Below, piece after piece: positions 47,601 through 58,087 of a stretch of 64,000 bases of DNA; within the stretch, counting starts at the first letter, position 1, and every line of letters begins with the position of its first letter. The stretch spans positions 23,484,622 through 23,548,621 of the forward strand of contig NC_133123.1 of the NCBI RefSeq assembly GCF_033568475.1, written 5' to 3'. The position numbers were made by a program, and so were the translations under genes. The DNA is from Henckelia pumila (Eukaryota > Streptophyta > Magnoliopsida > Lamiales > Gesneriaceae). The notes under the pieces were generated by a model. The model was not told where the DNA came from and made no database searches. It saw only the letters and a program-made list of their open reading frames with translations.

Positions 47601-47707
47601 ACTCTAGAGCTCGACATGCTCTCAAAGCTGATACCAAGGGCATCGTGGGTCGCGCTCCCTTACCATAGAAAAAGCAGCTCTCACTCCCTTCCGGATGAAA
47701 GCGTACT
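44644..47707 (-). pseudogene. pol: Element B pol: RT, RNase H, integrase, chromodomain
   Basis: The frame continues from the insertion point of C to a stop at 45694-45696, then runs on in the same frame from 45693 to 44644. Domains in order: reverse transcriptase ([16 protein letters not shown]; catalytic [10 protein letters not shown]), RNase H ([12 protein letters not shown]), integrase HHCC ([11 protein letters not shown]...[11 protein letters not shown]), integrase core ([29 protein letters not shown]) and the chromodomain-like tail (RNKVIPLVLVQW...EEATWE). Oddities: the in-frame TGA after PEWK replaces a conserved Trp codon. One zinc-binding Cys of the integrase is Phe (CLVF). Single-residue gaps occur in the RT (FLFVKKDG) and downstream (GLAGYRRF). 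It cannot yield an intact polyprotein. Confidence 0.9.
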
Positions 47708-49703
47708 TGTGGGGCCTCGGGTTGCTAATCTCAAATCTTAAGGGCAATTAATGAATAAGCAATCACCAAGCATCCGAAGCTGTAACAAACAAATTTTTTT
47801 TTTTAATAGGCTGCGCTCGAGCGGCTGAAAAGCGCCGCTCGGGCGCGCCCTGCCCATTTCGAGGCAGAACTTCTTGCCCCGGGCTGCGCTCGGGCTGCTG
47901 TTTTCTGCAGCTCGAGCACGGCCCTGGGCAGATTCTTGCCCACACTTGACAGCTCCAAAACCTGGCAATTGACAGCTCCAAAACTTGTTTCCTTTGATGT
48001 AAACACAAACTTATACATCTAAAGAAAGTCTGAAGCAAGTATACATGCATTTTATTACATCAACCAAGTCGTTAACGAAACGATAACGATAACGACACAA
48101 ACTATCTCAAGTTTTATACATGTATTCCAAAACCAAAAAGTTCTAAAGTTCCTTGCTTCTCACATTCAAAACATCATCTACAACCCGAGTCCTCACGTGC
48201 TAGACTCTCTCCCAGCTGTCAATGACGTCGATGATCAGCTCCTGCCCTCTCTGTTGTCATGCACACATACAAAACAAGACAACAGCCGGATAAACTCCGG
48301 TGAGATACAAATCTCGGTATAACCAACATATCGAAAGCGTTAAATAAATCATATTAACTCTATTTAAAATTCGACTCAACAAATAGAGTACTCAAACGCT
48401 TTAAATACGAATTGATTCATATAACTTCGAAGCCATCAAGATTCACAAATGATCTTGACATGGATATCCATCTAACGAATTCGTAAACGACTCGCAAATA
48501 AGGTTAACCGCAAACTTGGCTTAGATTCAATTCGATATAACATCATATCAACTCAAATTTAAAGATCCACTACCTGAGATGGATCGACAACACCACAATC
48601 AAATCAAAACATAAACAAATATGTGATTTTTACGGGCCAAATCAAAGATAATCATTCTTGAGTTTCAAAGTCCCTACTTCGCGATGTCGTCATTATACCT
48701 TCGTTTATTGAGGTTCTGAACTCTTCAAATCTGCGAGATATAATCAAAATACATATATCAAACTTCATACCAATCTATCATTTCAGAAACGAGTCAAAAC
48801 CATCAAGAATTCATCAATCAATCGCATTTCAAACCTCAACTATTTCTTCGTTCGTTCAAGTCGGCGTCTTGTGTCGTTAAGCCTTCAAACTCAACTGAAA
48901 CTGAATAAGAAAAATACTATAACATTGATAACATCTCAATAACAACTTCAACTCAGAATTCGGCTATCAAAACAGTTCCAAAAATCGATTAAACGACGTA
49001 ACGATTTCAATTCGATAACCGACGTAATCCCGACTTTGAAATCATTTCTCTTTTCAATATCATTCAAACTTATAGATATATTTCACAAACCAGCTGATAT
49101 AACTCATTCAAATCTTCATTGAAATAGCTATAATCTACAATCATAAGCTGGAGATCATATTTGGACACAATAACATAAGCTCATCAATTTCGGTGTTGCA
49201 TATTCAAACGATAGAACACCAAGCACAATTCCAAAATTTTAGAATCTGATCTTTGCCAAATATCAATTTCGAAAGCCATAAAACATAACATAAAACTTAC
49301 ACAAGATCGAAGCCCTCGTTGTAAGGATTCCAGAACACTTTTTGGAATCGAAATTGGACAACCGGAACAAAAGTTATGGCAATTCGAAAATCAAACTTTC
49401 TAAAGAAAAGAGGAAGAAAGACGGGCTCTGCTTCAAAAACTTCTGAATTCTCAATATCATGCACGTGTACATGATGAATCAACAAAACAAATCTGATAAA
49501 TTTCAATAGATATTGCAATTTAGTCCCTAGATTCTTCAATAATTGCAATTTGGTCCTCGACCCTTATTTTAATTCAATTTCAATCCTAAATAATTTAAGA
49601 ATATTAGAATTTAAATCAAAACTCCAAATATTCCCAAATTAAATATACTCGAATTAAAATTAAATAAATTCGGATTAATCTCTAATTAATCCCGGGCCTT
49701 ACA
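47708..49703 (-). repeat. 3' LTR of element C
   Basis: 1996 bp, nearly the same as 54661-56657. AT-rich except for a GC-rich hairpin block at 47808-47943. Short frames here (for example 47763-48050, 49297-49548) recur in both LTRs and are not genes. Confidence 0.93.
47819..47924. other. Paired GC-rich hairpins in the C LTR
   Basis: First hairpin: GAGCGGC (47819-47825) and GCCGCTC (47834-47840) around an 8-base loop. Second: an 18-base arm GGGCTGCGCTCGGGCTGC (47881-47898) against GCAGCTCGAGCACGGCCC (47907-47924) around TGTTTTCT, pairing at 15 of 18, with the rest wobble-compatible in one strand. Relative to transcription they fall late in the LTR, in R or U5, so they would be in the RNA leader. 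The same block is at about 54774-54878 in the other LTR. Confidence 0.75.
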
Positions 49704-49720
49704 TTTTTCCCCCACTAAGA
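49704..49720 (-). other. Polypurine tract of element C
   Basis: On the coding strand AGTGGGGGAAAAA directly precedes the 3' LTR. Confidence 0.82.
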
Positions 49721-49814
49721 CATGAGTTCGTCCTCGAATTCATAAACAGTATAGATATGCAGTCCGTATGCTCATAAGAATAAAGAATAACTGAAAACTG
49801 AATAAGAACTCACA

Positions 49815-50867
49815 TCAGTGAAATAGATAAGGAAATCGTTGCTTCATATCTTCTTCGACTTCCCAAGTTGCTTCTTCAACTCCGTGTCGACTCCATTGAA
49901 TCTTTACCAATGGAATGGTCTTCGTTCGGAGTTGCTTTGTCTTTCTATCAAGAATCTGAATAGGTTGCTCGAAATAACTAAGAGTGTCATCCAATTCAGC
50001 TTCATCGGAGTGAATCACATGAGATGCATCAGATATGTACTTCCTCAACATCGATACATGAAAGACATCATGTATTCCAGATAAAGACATAGGAAGAGAG
50101 AGTCGATAAGCTAGATTGCCTATCTTTTCGAGAATCTCATACGGCCCAATATACCTCGGAGATAATTTCTCTCGTTTACCAAATCGAACGGTGCCTCTGA
50201 ACGGTGAAATCTTCAGAAACACTCTATCTCCCTGATCAAAAGATAACGGCCGTCGTCGTACATTCGCATATCTAGTCTGTCTGTGCTGTGCTGTTCTCAT
50301 TCTCTGCTGTATCAGTTTCACCTTTTCAGTCATCTGTCTGATCATATCTGGCCCTAACTCAGGTACCTCAAAAACATCATCCCAATACAAAGGTGATCGA
50401 CACTTCTTTCCATATAACGCTTCGAATGGTGCCATCTCTATACTCGTCTGATAACTGTTGTTATAAGAAAATTCCACGAGTGGTATAGAATTTTTCCATG
50501 TAACACCAAAATCAAGTACTACAGCTCTAAGCATATCCTCAAGCGTCTGAATAGTTCGTTCAGATTGACCGTCGGTTTGAGGATGGTAAGCAGTACTCAA
50601 ATGTAAACGCGTACCTAGAGCTTCCTGTAGGCTATGCCAAAAGTGCGAAGTAAACCTCGGATCTCGGTCAGATACAATCGACTTTGGCACACCATGAAGT
50701 CTTACCACTTCTCGAATATAAAGATCCGCCATTTGATCATGACGATAAGTCATTCGATAAGGAATAAAGCACGCAGATTTCGTCAATCTGTCAATGATCA
50801 CCCAAACAGCATCGCATCCTCGAGATGATCGTGGCAACTTCGTTACAAAGTCCATGGAAATGTTATC
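49815..50867 (-). pseudogene. Element C integrase core and chromodomain
   Basis: 346 codons from MDFVTKLPRSSRGCD to a stop at 49815. The integrase catalytic triad regions are visible: MDFV...[22 protein letters not shown] and [37 protein letters not shown] linker and a chromodomain-like end (LRTKTIPLVKIQW...EEATWEVEEDM) follow. Chromodomains steer integration toward particular chromatin. It is in the same frame as the pol segment upstream but separated from it by TGA at 50868-50870, so the methionine at 50855 is internal and not a real start. Confidence 0.9.
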
Positions 50868-53800
50868 TCATTTCCATTCAGGAATTGATAAACTCTGTAA
50901 TAAGCCACCCGGTTTCTTTCTTTCAGCCTTCACCTGTTGGCAATTCAAACATTTGGATACAAATTCAGTCACATCAGACTTCATTTGCTTCCACCAGTAC
51001 TGACTCTTCAAGTCGTTGTACATCTTTCTGCCTCCAGGGTGAACACTAAAGCGACTACAATGGGCTTCTTTCAGAATATTCTGTCTCAAGTCTGCAATAT
51101 TGGGAACAACTATTCGGTTATTCACATACAAGATATCATCGTCACTAAGCTTGTACTCAGACTGATGTCCTGATCTGATCATTTCAATCGATTTCTGTAC
51201 ATTCTGATCAGCTTTCTGTGCTTCTTTGATACGAATCAACAACTCTGGCTCAGCACTGATTGCATAAACTCTCATAGGCCTTCTATCTGTCTCAAATATA
51301 TATCCAGAAACACAACAATTCTCAATCAAATTAGATACACCTATAGTAGATAAAGATAGAGCACATACTTTTCTACTCAGGGCATCTGCTGCTGCGTTAG
51401 ATTTTCCCGGATAGTATTTGATTTCACAATCAAAATCCTTCAGTAAATCAAGCCATCGTCGTTGTTTCATATTCAATTCAGACTGTGAAAATAAATACTT
51501 CAGACTTTTATGATCAGAAAAGATTTCAAACTTCTCGCCGTATAAATAATGTCTCCAGATCTTCAATGCAAAAACGATAGCAGCCAATTCAAGATCATGA
51601 ATCGGATACCTAACCTCATGTGGTTTCAGTTGTCGAGAAGCATAAGCAACAACATGTCCTTTCTGAATTAAAATAAATCCCAAACCCTGGTGAGAAGCTT
51701 CACAATAAACAACAAAATCACCAGTACCTGTAGGGATTGTCAACACTGGCGCAGTAGTCAATCTCTTCTTCAGTTCAACAAAACTCCTTTCACATGCCTC
51801 AGACCAAACAAATGGTGCATTCTTCTGTGTAAGATGTGTAATAGGCTTCGCTATAGATGAAAAATCTCGAATGAATCGACGATAATAACCAGCTAAGCCC
51901 ATAAAACTTCGAATTTCTGGCACAGACGTCGGTCTTTGCCAACTGATCACAGCTTCTACTTTGCTTGGATCCACTGATATACCATCTCCTGAAATTATAT
52001 GGCCAAGAAACACGACTCGTTGCAACCAAAACTCACATTTGGATAACTTGGCATATAATTTTTCTTCCCGTAACGTTCTCAATACAATTCGGAGATGATC
52101 AGCATGTTCACACATATTCTTAGAATAAATCAAGATATCATCGATAAATATGATCACGAAATCATCTAGATATCTTTGAAATACCCTATTCATCAATCCC
52201 ATAAAAACTGCTGGTGCATTCGTTAGACCAAAAGGCATGACTATGAATTCATAATGACCATACCTGGTTCTAAATGCAGTCTTAGGAATATCTTCGTCTC
52301 TAACCCTCAGTTGATGATATCCGGATCGCAAATCAATCTTCGAATATACTGACGATCCCTGCAATTGATCAAATAAATCATCGATACGAGGTAAAGGATA
52401 GCGATTCTTTACCGTTGCTTTGTTCAATTGCCGGTAGTCAATACATAGTCTCATCGATCCGTCCTTCTTTCTAGCAAACAATACCGGAGCACCCCAAGGA
52501 GAGACGCTCGGTCTGATATAACCCTTGGCCAACAAATCTTCGAGTTGGTCTTTCAGCTCTTTCAATTCAATCGGTGCCATTCGGTACGGTGTTTTTGATA
52601 TCGGTTGTGTACCTGGCATCAATTCAATACTGAAATCTACCTCTCTGTATGGTGGCAATCCTGGAATCTCATCAGGGAATACATCTGCAAACTCGCTCAC
52701 CACCGGTATATCAGTCAATTTCGGACTAGTCTTCAGTATATCGACTGCATAAATAAGGAATCCTTCTGCCCCTTTCTGTAACAAGTCAGTCATAGAAAGA
52801 ACAGATATCAAAGGAATTCTAGCTCGTGATCCCTTACCATAAAATTTCCATTCATCAGTCATATCAGGTCTGAACTTCACAATCTTCGGAAAACAGTCTA
52901 CTGTAGCTCTGTACTTGGTTAGCATATCAATACCGATTATGCAATCAAAATCAGACAAACCGAGTACAATACAATCAAGCTCAATCTCATGCCCCTCACA
53001 CTGTAATATACAATTTCGTACAGACTTCAATGATACAATACCTCGACCCAGAGGTGATGAAATAGATACAACAGTAGCTAAGGGCTCAACAGGTAATGAA
53101 TGCAATGCAACAAACTGCTCAGATATAAAAGTATGCGACACACCAGTATCAAATAATACATAAGCAGGATAACCATAAAGAGAACAGTTACCTGCAATCA
53201 CATCATCTGGTGCCGCTTGTGCTTGCTCCTCAGTCAATGCAAACACCCTTGCTTGTTGCCTTGGAGGTTGATTCACCGTCTGGCCTCCTCCTCTACTCGG
53301 TGCTGCAGGCTGTGGTTGAAAAGAGTGAACAGAAGATGTAGATTGACCCACCGGTCTCGATGCTCCAGTACCCTGTGCACCCTCAGATCCTTGTTGTGGA
53401 CACACTCTTGCAAAGTGTCCCATCTTGTTGCAAATGTGGCAGCTTCCAAACACACCTCGGCATTGTTCATCAGTATGGCGACCTCCACATTTGGTGTAAT
53501 ATACATTAGACTTCTGTCCAGCTCTAGACTGTCGGGATCCACTAGAACTAGAAGAGCTACCACCATCTGATCTCTTGAACTGTTTGCTCTTACCCTTGAA
53601 GAAATTTTTCTTTCCACTGCTACTACCTCCAGCTTCAAATCGAGGTGGCTGTGGAATTTGTTGTTGTCCCTGTGGTTGTCTCACTGGCTGTGGCACAAAC
53701 TGTGCTCCTCGTTGTTTTAGTATCCCTGCTTCTGCACCCTTTGCTCGATTCAGAGCATCAGCAAAGGTATTCGGTCTTCCCGAATTCACCAGTGTAAACA

Positions 53801-53880
53801 CATCAGGATTCAAGCTATTGATAAATTGATCGGCTTGAGCTTCGTCACTAACAGCGATATGTGGTGCAAACTTCAACAGC
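50868..53880 (-). pseudogene. pol: Element C gag 3' part, protease, RT, RNase H, integrase N-terminus
   Basis: About 1000 codons open from near 53880 to TGA at 50868-50870. In order: a Gly/Ser/Gln-rich region; Cys motifs [10 protein letters not shown] and [14 protein letters not shown] (CCHC knuckle, about residues 146-159); protease [12 protein letters not shown]; reverse transcriptase [16 protein letters not shown] and [10 protein letters not shown]; RNase H with [12 protein letters not shown], where a catalytic Asp of the usual TDAS is Glu; and integrase HHCC ([11 protein letters not shown]...[10 protein letters not shown]). It ends at SIPEWK before the stop. The frame has no true ATG at its start; it continues the Gag frame after a small frame change. 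Gag and Pol are one continuous frame in this family. Confidence 0.9.
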
Positions 53881-53881
53881 T

Positions 53882-54385
53882 AGTGAATTTAGCGACATAT
53901 TTTTCAATATTCAACTGTCCCTGTTGCAAACTTGCAAATTCTGCTCCTTTGTCCTTGCAATAAGACACAGGAAAGAAACGCTGATAGAAAGCAGTTCAAA
54001 ATACAGACCAGGTAATAACAGTACCTTGGTTTTCCAGTGCTCTCTTCGTCGCTATCCACCAACTCTTGGCAAGGCCATGCAATTGATGAATTATCAGTTT
54101 CACACGACGATCATCTGTATAATCAATGGACTCAAATAACTGCTCAATATCTTCCAGCCAGTTCTCACACTCTATAGCATTCTCTGTTCCTTGCAACTTC
54201 GGTAGTTTGAATGACTGGAATCGTTTCAAAAGTTTCTCCATCGGATTCGCATCACTAAACTCATCAGTAGACGTACTACCCTGTCCATGTTCAGACACTG
54301 TCACTGGGACCTGTGCAGCATTTGTCTGTTCAGGCTGATTCGTAGCCAATGTCTGCCTAACTCTCGGTGCTGGTCGGGGAGGCAT
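53882..54385 (-). pseudogene. gag: Element C gag N-terminal part
   Basis: Starts MPPRPAPRVRQTL at the ATG 54383-54385. The gag domain follows (KLPKLQGTENAIECENWLED, LIIHQLHGLAKSWW). A TGA at 53993-53995 interrupts it just after ITWSVF, where an Arg codon is expected from the CGA-to-TGA pattern. The frame then continues (TAFYQRFFPVSYC...IEKYVAKFT) to a one-base frame change near 53880. It would encode the particle shell if intact. Confidence 0.85.
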
Positions 54386-54643
54386 ATCTGATAATCAAAC
54401 ACATTAGTGTACAGTTCATCATATCATAACACATTTCTGTTTCAGTTCCTCAATGCCTTCTCAAAAGATTGAATCTGATTCAGTCGTATTATTACATGCT
54501 TCAAATAATATCAGATAACGGATAGCATGCAATTCTTAAAGCTGTAAATCAAGTCAGATAATAAACATGCTTCAAGAATACTTAAATCAGAATAAAAGAC
54601 TCGATCTACCCCACTCATCTATTCTTAGTCCGAGAAACTTTAC

Positions 54644-54655
54644 GCTCTGATACCA
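54644..54655 (-). other. Primer binding site of element C
   Basis: On the coding strand TGGTATCAGAGC lies five bases after the 5' LTR. It is complementary to the 3' end of plant initiator Met tRNA over 12 bases. Confidence 0.88.
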
Positions 54656-54660
54656 CCTGT

Positions 54661-56657
54661 TGTGGGGCCTCGGGTTGCTAATCTCAAATCTTAAGGGCAA
54701 TTAATGAATAAGCAATCACCAAGCATCCGAAGCTGTAACAAACAAATTTTTTTTTTTTAATAGGCTGCGCTCGAGCGGCTGAAAAGCGCCGCTCGGGCGC
54801 GCCCTGCCCATTTCGAGGCAGAACTTCCTGCCCTGGGCTGCGCTCGGGCTGCTGTTTTCTGCAGCTCGAGCACGACCCTGGGCAGATTCTTGCCCACACT
54901 TGACAGCTCCAAAACCTGGCAATTGACAGCTCCAAAACTTGTTTCCTTTGATGTAAACACAAACTTATACATCTAAAGAAAGTCTCAAGAAAGTATACAT
55001 GCATTTTATTACATCAACCAAGTCGCTAACGAAACGATAACGATAACGACACAAACTATCTCAAGTTTTATACATGTATTCCAAAACCAACAAGTTCTAA
55101 AGTTCCTTGCTTCTCACATTCAAAACATCATCTACAACCCGAGTCCTCACGTGCTAGACTCTCTCCCAGCTGTCAATGACGTCGATGATCAGCTCCTGCC
55201 CTCTCTGTTGTCATGCACACATACAAAACAAGACAACAGCCGGATAAACTCCGGTGAGATACAAATCTCAGTATAACCAACATATCGAAAGCGTTAAATA
55301 AATCATATTAACTCTATTTAAAATTCGACTCAACAAATAGAGTACTCAAACGCTTTAAATACGAATTGATTCATATAACTTCGAAGCCATCAAGATTCAT
55401 AAATGATCTTGACATGGATATCCATCTAACGAATTCGTAAACGACTCGCAAATAAGGTTAACCGCAACCTTGGCTTAGATTCAATTCGATATAACATCAT
55501 ATCAACTCAAATTTAAAGATCCACTACCTGAGATGGATCGACAACACCACAATCAAATCAAAACATAAACAAGTATGTGATTTTTACGGGCCAACTCAAA
55601 GATAATCATTCTTGAGTTTCAAAGTCCCTACTTCGCGATGTCGTCATTATACCTTCGTTTATTGAGGTTCTGAACTCTTCAAATCTGCGAGATATAATCA
55701 AAATACATATATCAAACTTCATACCAATCTATCATTTCAGAAACGAGTCAAAACCATCAAGAATTCATCAATCAATCGCATTTCAAACCTCAACTATTTC
55801 TTCGTTCGTTCAAGTCGGCGTCTTGTGTCGTTAAGCCTTCAAACTCAACTGAAACTGAATAAGAAAAATACTATAACATTGATAACATCTCAATAACAAC
55901 TTCAACTCAGAATTCGGTTATCAAAACAGTTCCAAAACTCGATTAAACGACGTAACGATTTCAATTCGGTAACCGACGTAATCCCGACTTCGAAATCATT
56001 TCTCTTTTCAATATCATTCAAACTTATAGATATATTTCACAAACTAGCTGATATAACTCATTCAAATCTTCATTGAAATAGCTATAATCTACAATCATAA
56101 GCTGGAGATCATATTTGGACACAATAACATAAGCTCATCAATTCCGGTGTTGCATATTCAAACGATAGAACACCAAGCACAATTCCAAAATTTCAGAATT
56201 TGATCTTTGCCACATATCAATTTCGAAAGCCATAAAACATAACATAAAACTTACACAAGATCGAAGCCCTCGTCGTAAGGATTCCAGAACACTTTTCGGA
56301 ATCGAAATCGGACAACCGGAACAAAAGTTATGGCAATTCGAAAATCAAACTTTCTAAAGAAAAGAGGAAGAAAGACGGGCTCTGTTTCAAAAACTTCTGA
56401 ATTCTCAATATCATGCACGTGTACATGCTGAATCAACAAAACAAATCTGATAAATTTCAATAGATATTGCAATTTAGTCCCTAGATTCTTCAATAATTGC
56501 AATTTGGTCCTCGACCCTTATTTTAATTCAATTTCAATCCTAAATAATTTAAGAATATTAGAATTTAAATCAAAACTCCAAATATTCCCAAATTAAATAT
56601 ACTCGGATTAAAATTAAATAAATTCGGATTAATCTCTAATTAATCCCGGGCCTTACA
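54661..56657 (-). repeat. 5' LTR of element C
   Basis: 1997 bp, matching 47708-49703 with few differences. Followed by the duplication gtact at 56658-56662. Confidence 0.93.
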
Positions 56658-58010
56658 GTACTAATCTCTGATAGCAGTCCACTGAAGCTCGATAGGTAGT
56701 CAACATGTCTATTCCCAGAATGCAAACAAAGTCGTCCATCGCCAGGACCATGAGATTCGCAATCAAAATGTTACCCTCGAACTCTAAAGGGCAACCCATC
56801 ACTATACGCTTAGCCAAAGCAGATTGGCCCGTCGGAGTAGAAACAGACATCACTACGTCTAGTGCAATGCATGGTAACTTATGCCTCTTAACAAAACGTG
56901 TAGAAATGAAGGAATGAGATGCACCAGTGTCAATAAGTATAAGAGCAGGTATACCATAAAGCAAAAATGTACCTGCGATGACTTTCTCATTCTCCTCCAC
57001 TGCTTGATCATGTCTCAGGGCAAACACCTGGCCAGAAGCTCGTGGCCTCAAATGAGAACTCCCAGCAGGCTGTCCCTGCGACCTCTGCTGAACGGTGGCC
57101 TGAAAACCAGATCCTGAACCAGAACCGGAACCACCTCCCCCAGATAGTAGACAATCCCTCCGGATATGACCAGTCTCTCTACAACGGAAACAAGCTCCAG
57201 AAGCTCTACGACACTTGTCGGATGGATGGTTCTTCCCACAGTGATCACACTTGTCCTTCTTTCCGAAACGGACAACACCAGCAGAGCCAGAGGAAGACGA
57301 AGTAGATCCAGACTTCTTGAAAGATTGGGCACGGGGACCCAAAGAACTAGCAGGTCTCGACTGAGAAAAAGACCTGTTCCGTCGAATGCTGTCCTCCACC
57401 TGGTGACAACGGCTCACCAAACCCTCGTAGGACATGTCGTCACCAACCGCCACACAGTCATGGATCTCAGGGTTAAGGCCCTGAAGGAACAGATTATACT
57501 TCATCCCAGAGCTGTCAGCAATCTCGGGGCAATAGGATAGCAGATCAAAGAACTTCTGCTGATACTCACCAATAGACATGGCTCCCTGTCGCAAACTCAG
57601 TAGCTCGCCTGCCTTCGACTGATGGAGTGCAGGAGGAAAATACAGCTTCTGAAAAGCTGTGCGAAACTCGGCCCAGGTGGCCACTCCTCTCGCCGCAACA
57701 AAAGGTGCAGAAGTAAACCTCCACCACCTACGCGCACGTCCATCCAGAAGATAACCCAGGTCTCCATATTCTGCTCCTAGGTGCATTGGAAAGTCTGAAA
57801 AGTCGTCTCCATACGGTCTAACCAGTTCTCCGCATCCTCCGGAGACCCACTTCCAACCAAGGGCTTAGGCCTTGTCTGCAAGAATCGACGTATACTGAAA
57901 CGGTCCTCATCTCGATGACGATGGCGGCGTTCCCGACGAGGCTCCCGGTCGGCATCACCCCAACGCCCACCAATACTGCCATGAGAACTCTGGTCCTCAC
58001 GATCTGCCAT
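56658..58010 (-). pseudogene. gag: Element B gag and protease
   Basis: The start at 58010 (MADREDQSSHG) leads into an Arg/His-rich segment and SPEDAENWLDRMETTFQ; a TAG stop at 57777-57779 and a frame change close by interrupt it. The second frame (57786 down to the C insertion) has the gag domain (LLDGRARRWWRFTS, TWAEFRTAFQKLYF, SLRQGAMSIGEYQQKF), Cys motifs CDHCGKNHPSDKC and CFRCRETGHIRRDC (CCHC knuckle), a GS repeat, and the protease signature LIDTGASHSFIS with DFVCILGIDML. The last stretch reads into the C LTR. Unlike element A there is no extra sequence between the knuckle region and the protease. Confidence 0.88.
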
Positions 58011-58071
58011 CTACAAAATTAACCTAATGGTTATCTTAATGTAGAATCTAAATCCCAAAAATACTTTGCAT

Positions 58072-58083
58072 GCTCTGATACCA
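58072..58083 (-). other. Primer binding site of element B
   Basis: On the coding strand TGGTATCAGAGC lies four bases after the 5' LTR. Same initiator-Met type as element C. Confidence 0.88.
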
Positions 58084-58087
58084 TAAA

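Larger units (their letters stand above)
47708..56657 (-). mobile_element. Ty3/gypsy chromovirus C, inserted in element B
   Basis: An 8950-bp element with about 2-kb LTRs (47708-49703; 54661-56657) that start TGTGGGGCC and end GGGCCTTACA, flanked by gtact on both sides (47703-47707; 56658-56662). It sits within the gag-pol region of B just downstream of the protease, in the same orientation. Order on the minus strand: 5' LTR, initiator-Met primer site, gag, protease, RT, RNase H, integrase, chromodomain, polypurine tract, 3' LTR. The LTRs are very similar to each other by eye. Stops at 53993-53995 and 50868-50870 and a frame change near 53880 inactivate it. Confidence 0.94.

Noticed and set aside
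47763-48050. Three overlapping minus-strand frames of 70-100 codons, repeated at 54684-55004
   Set aside because: Open in all three frames because of the GC-rich hairpin block of the C LTR. No domain and no frame preference.
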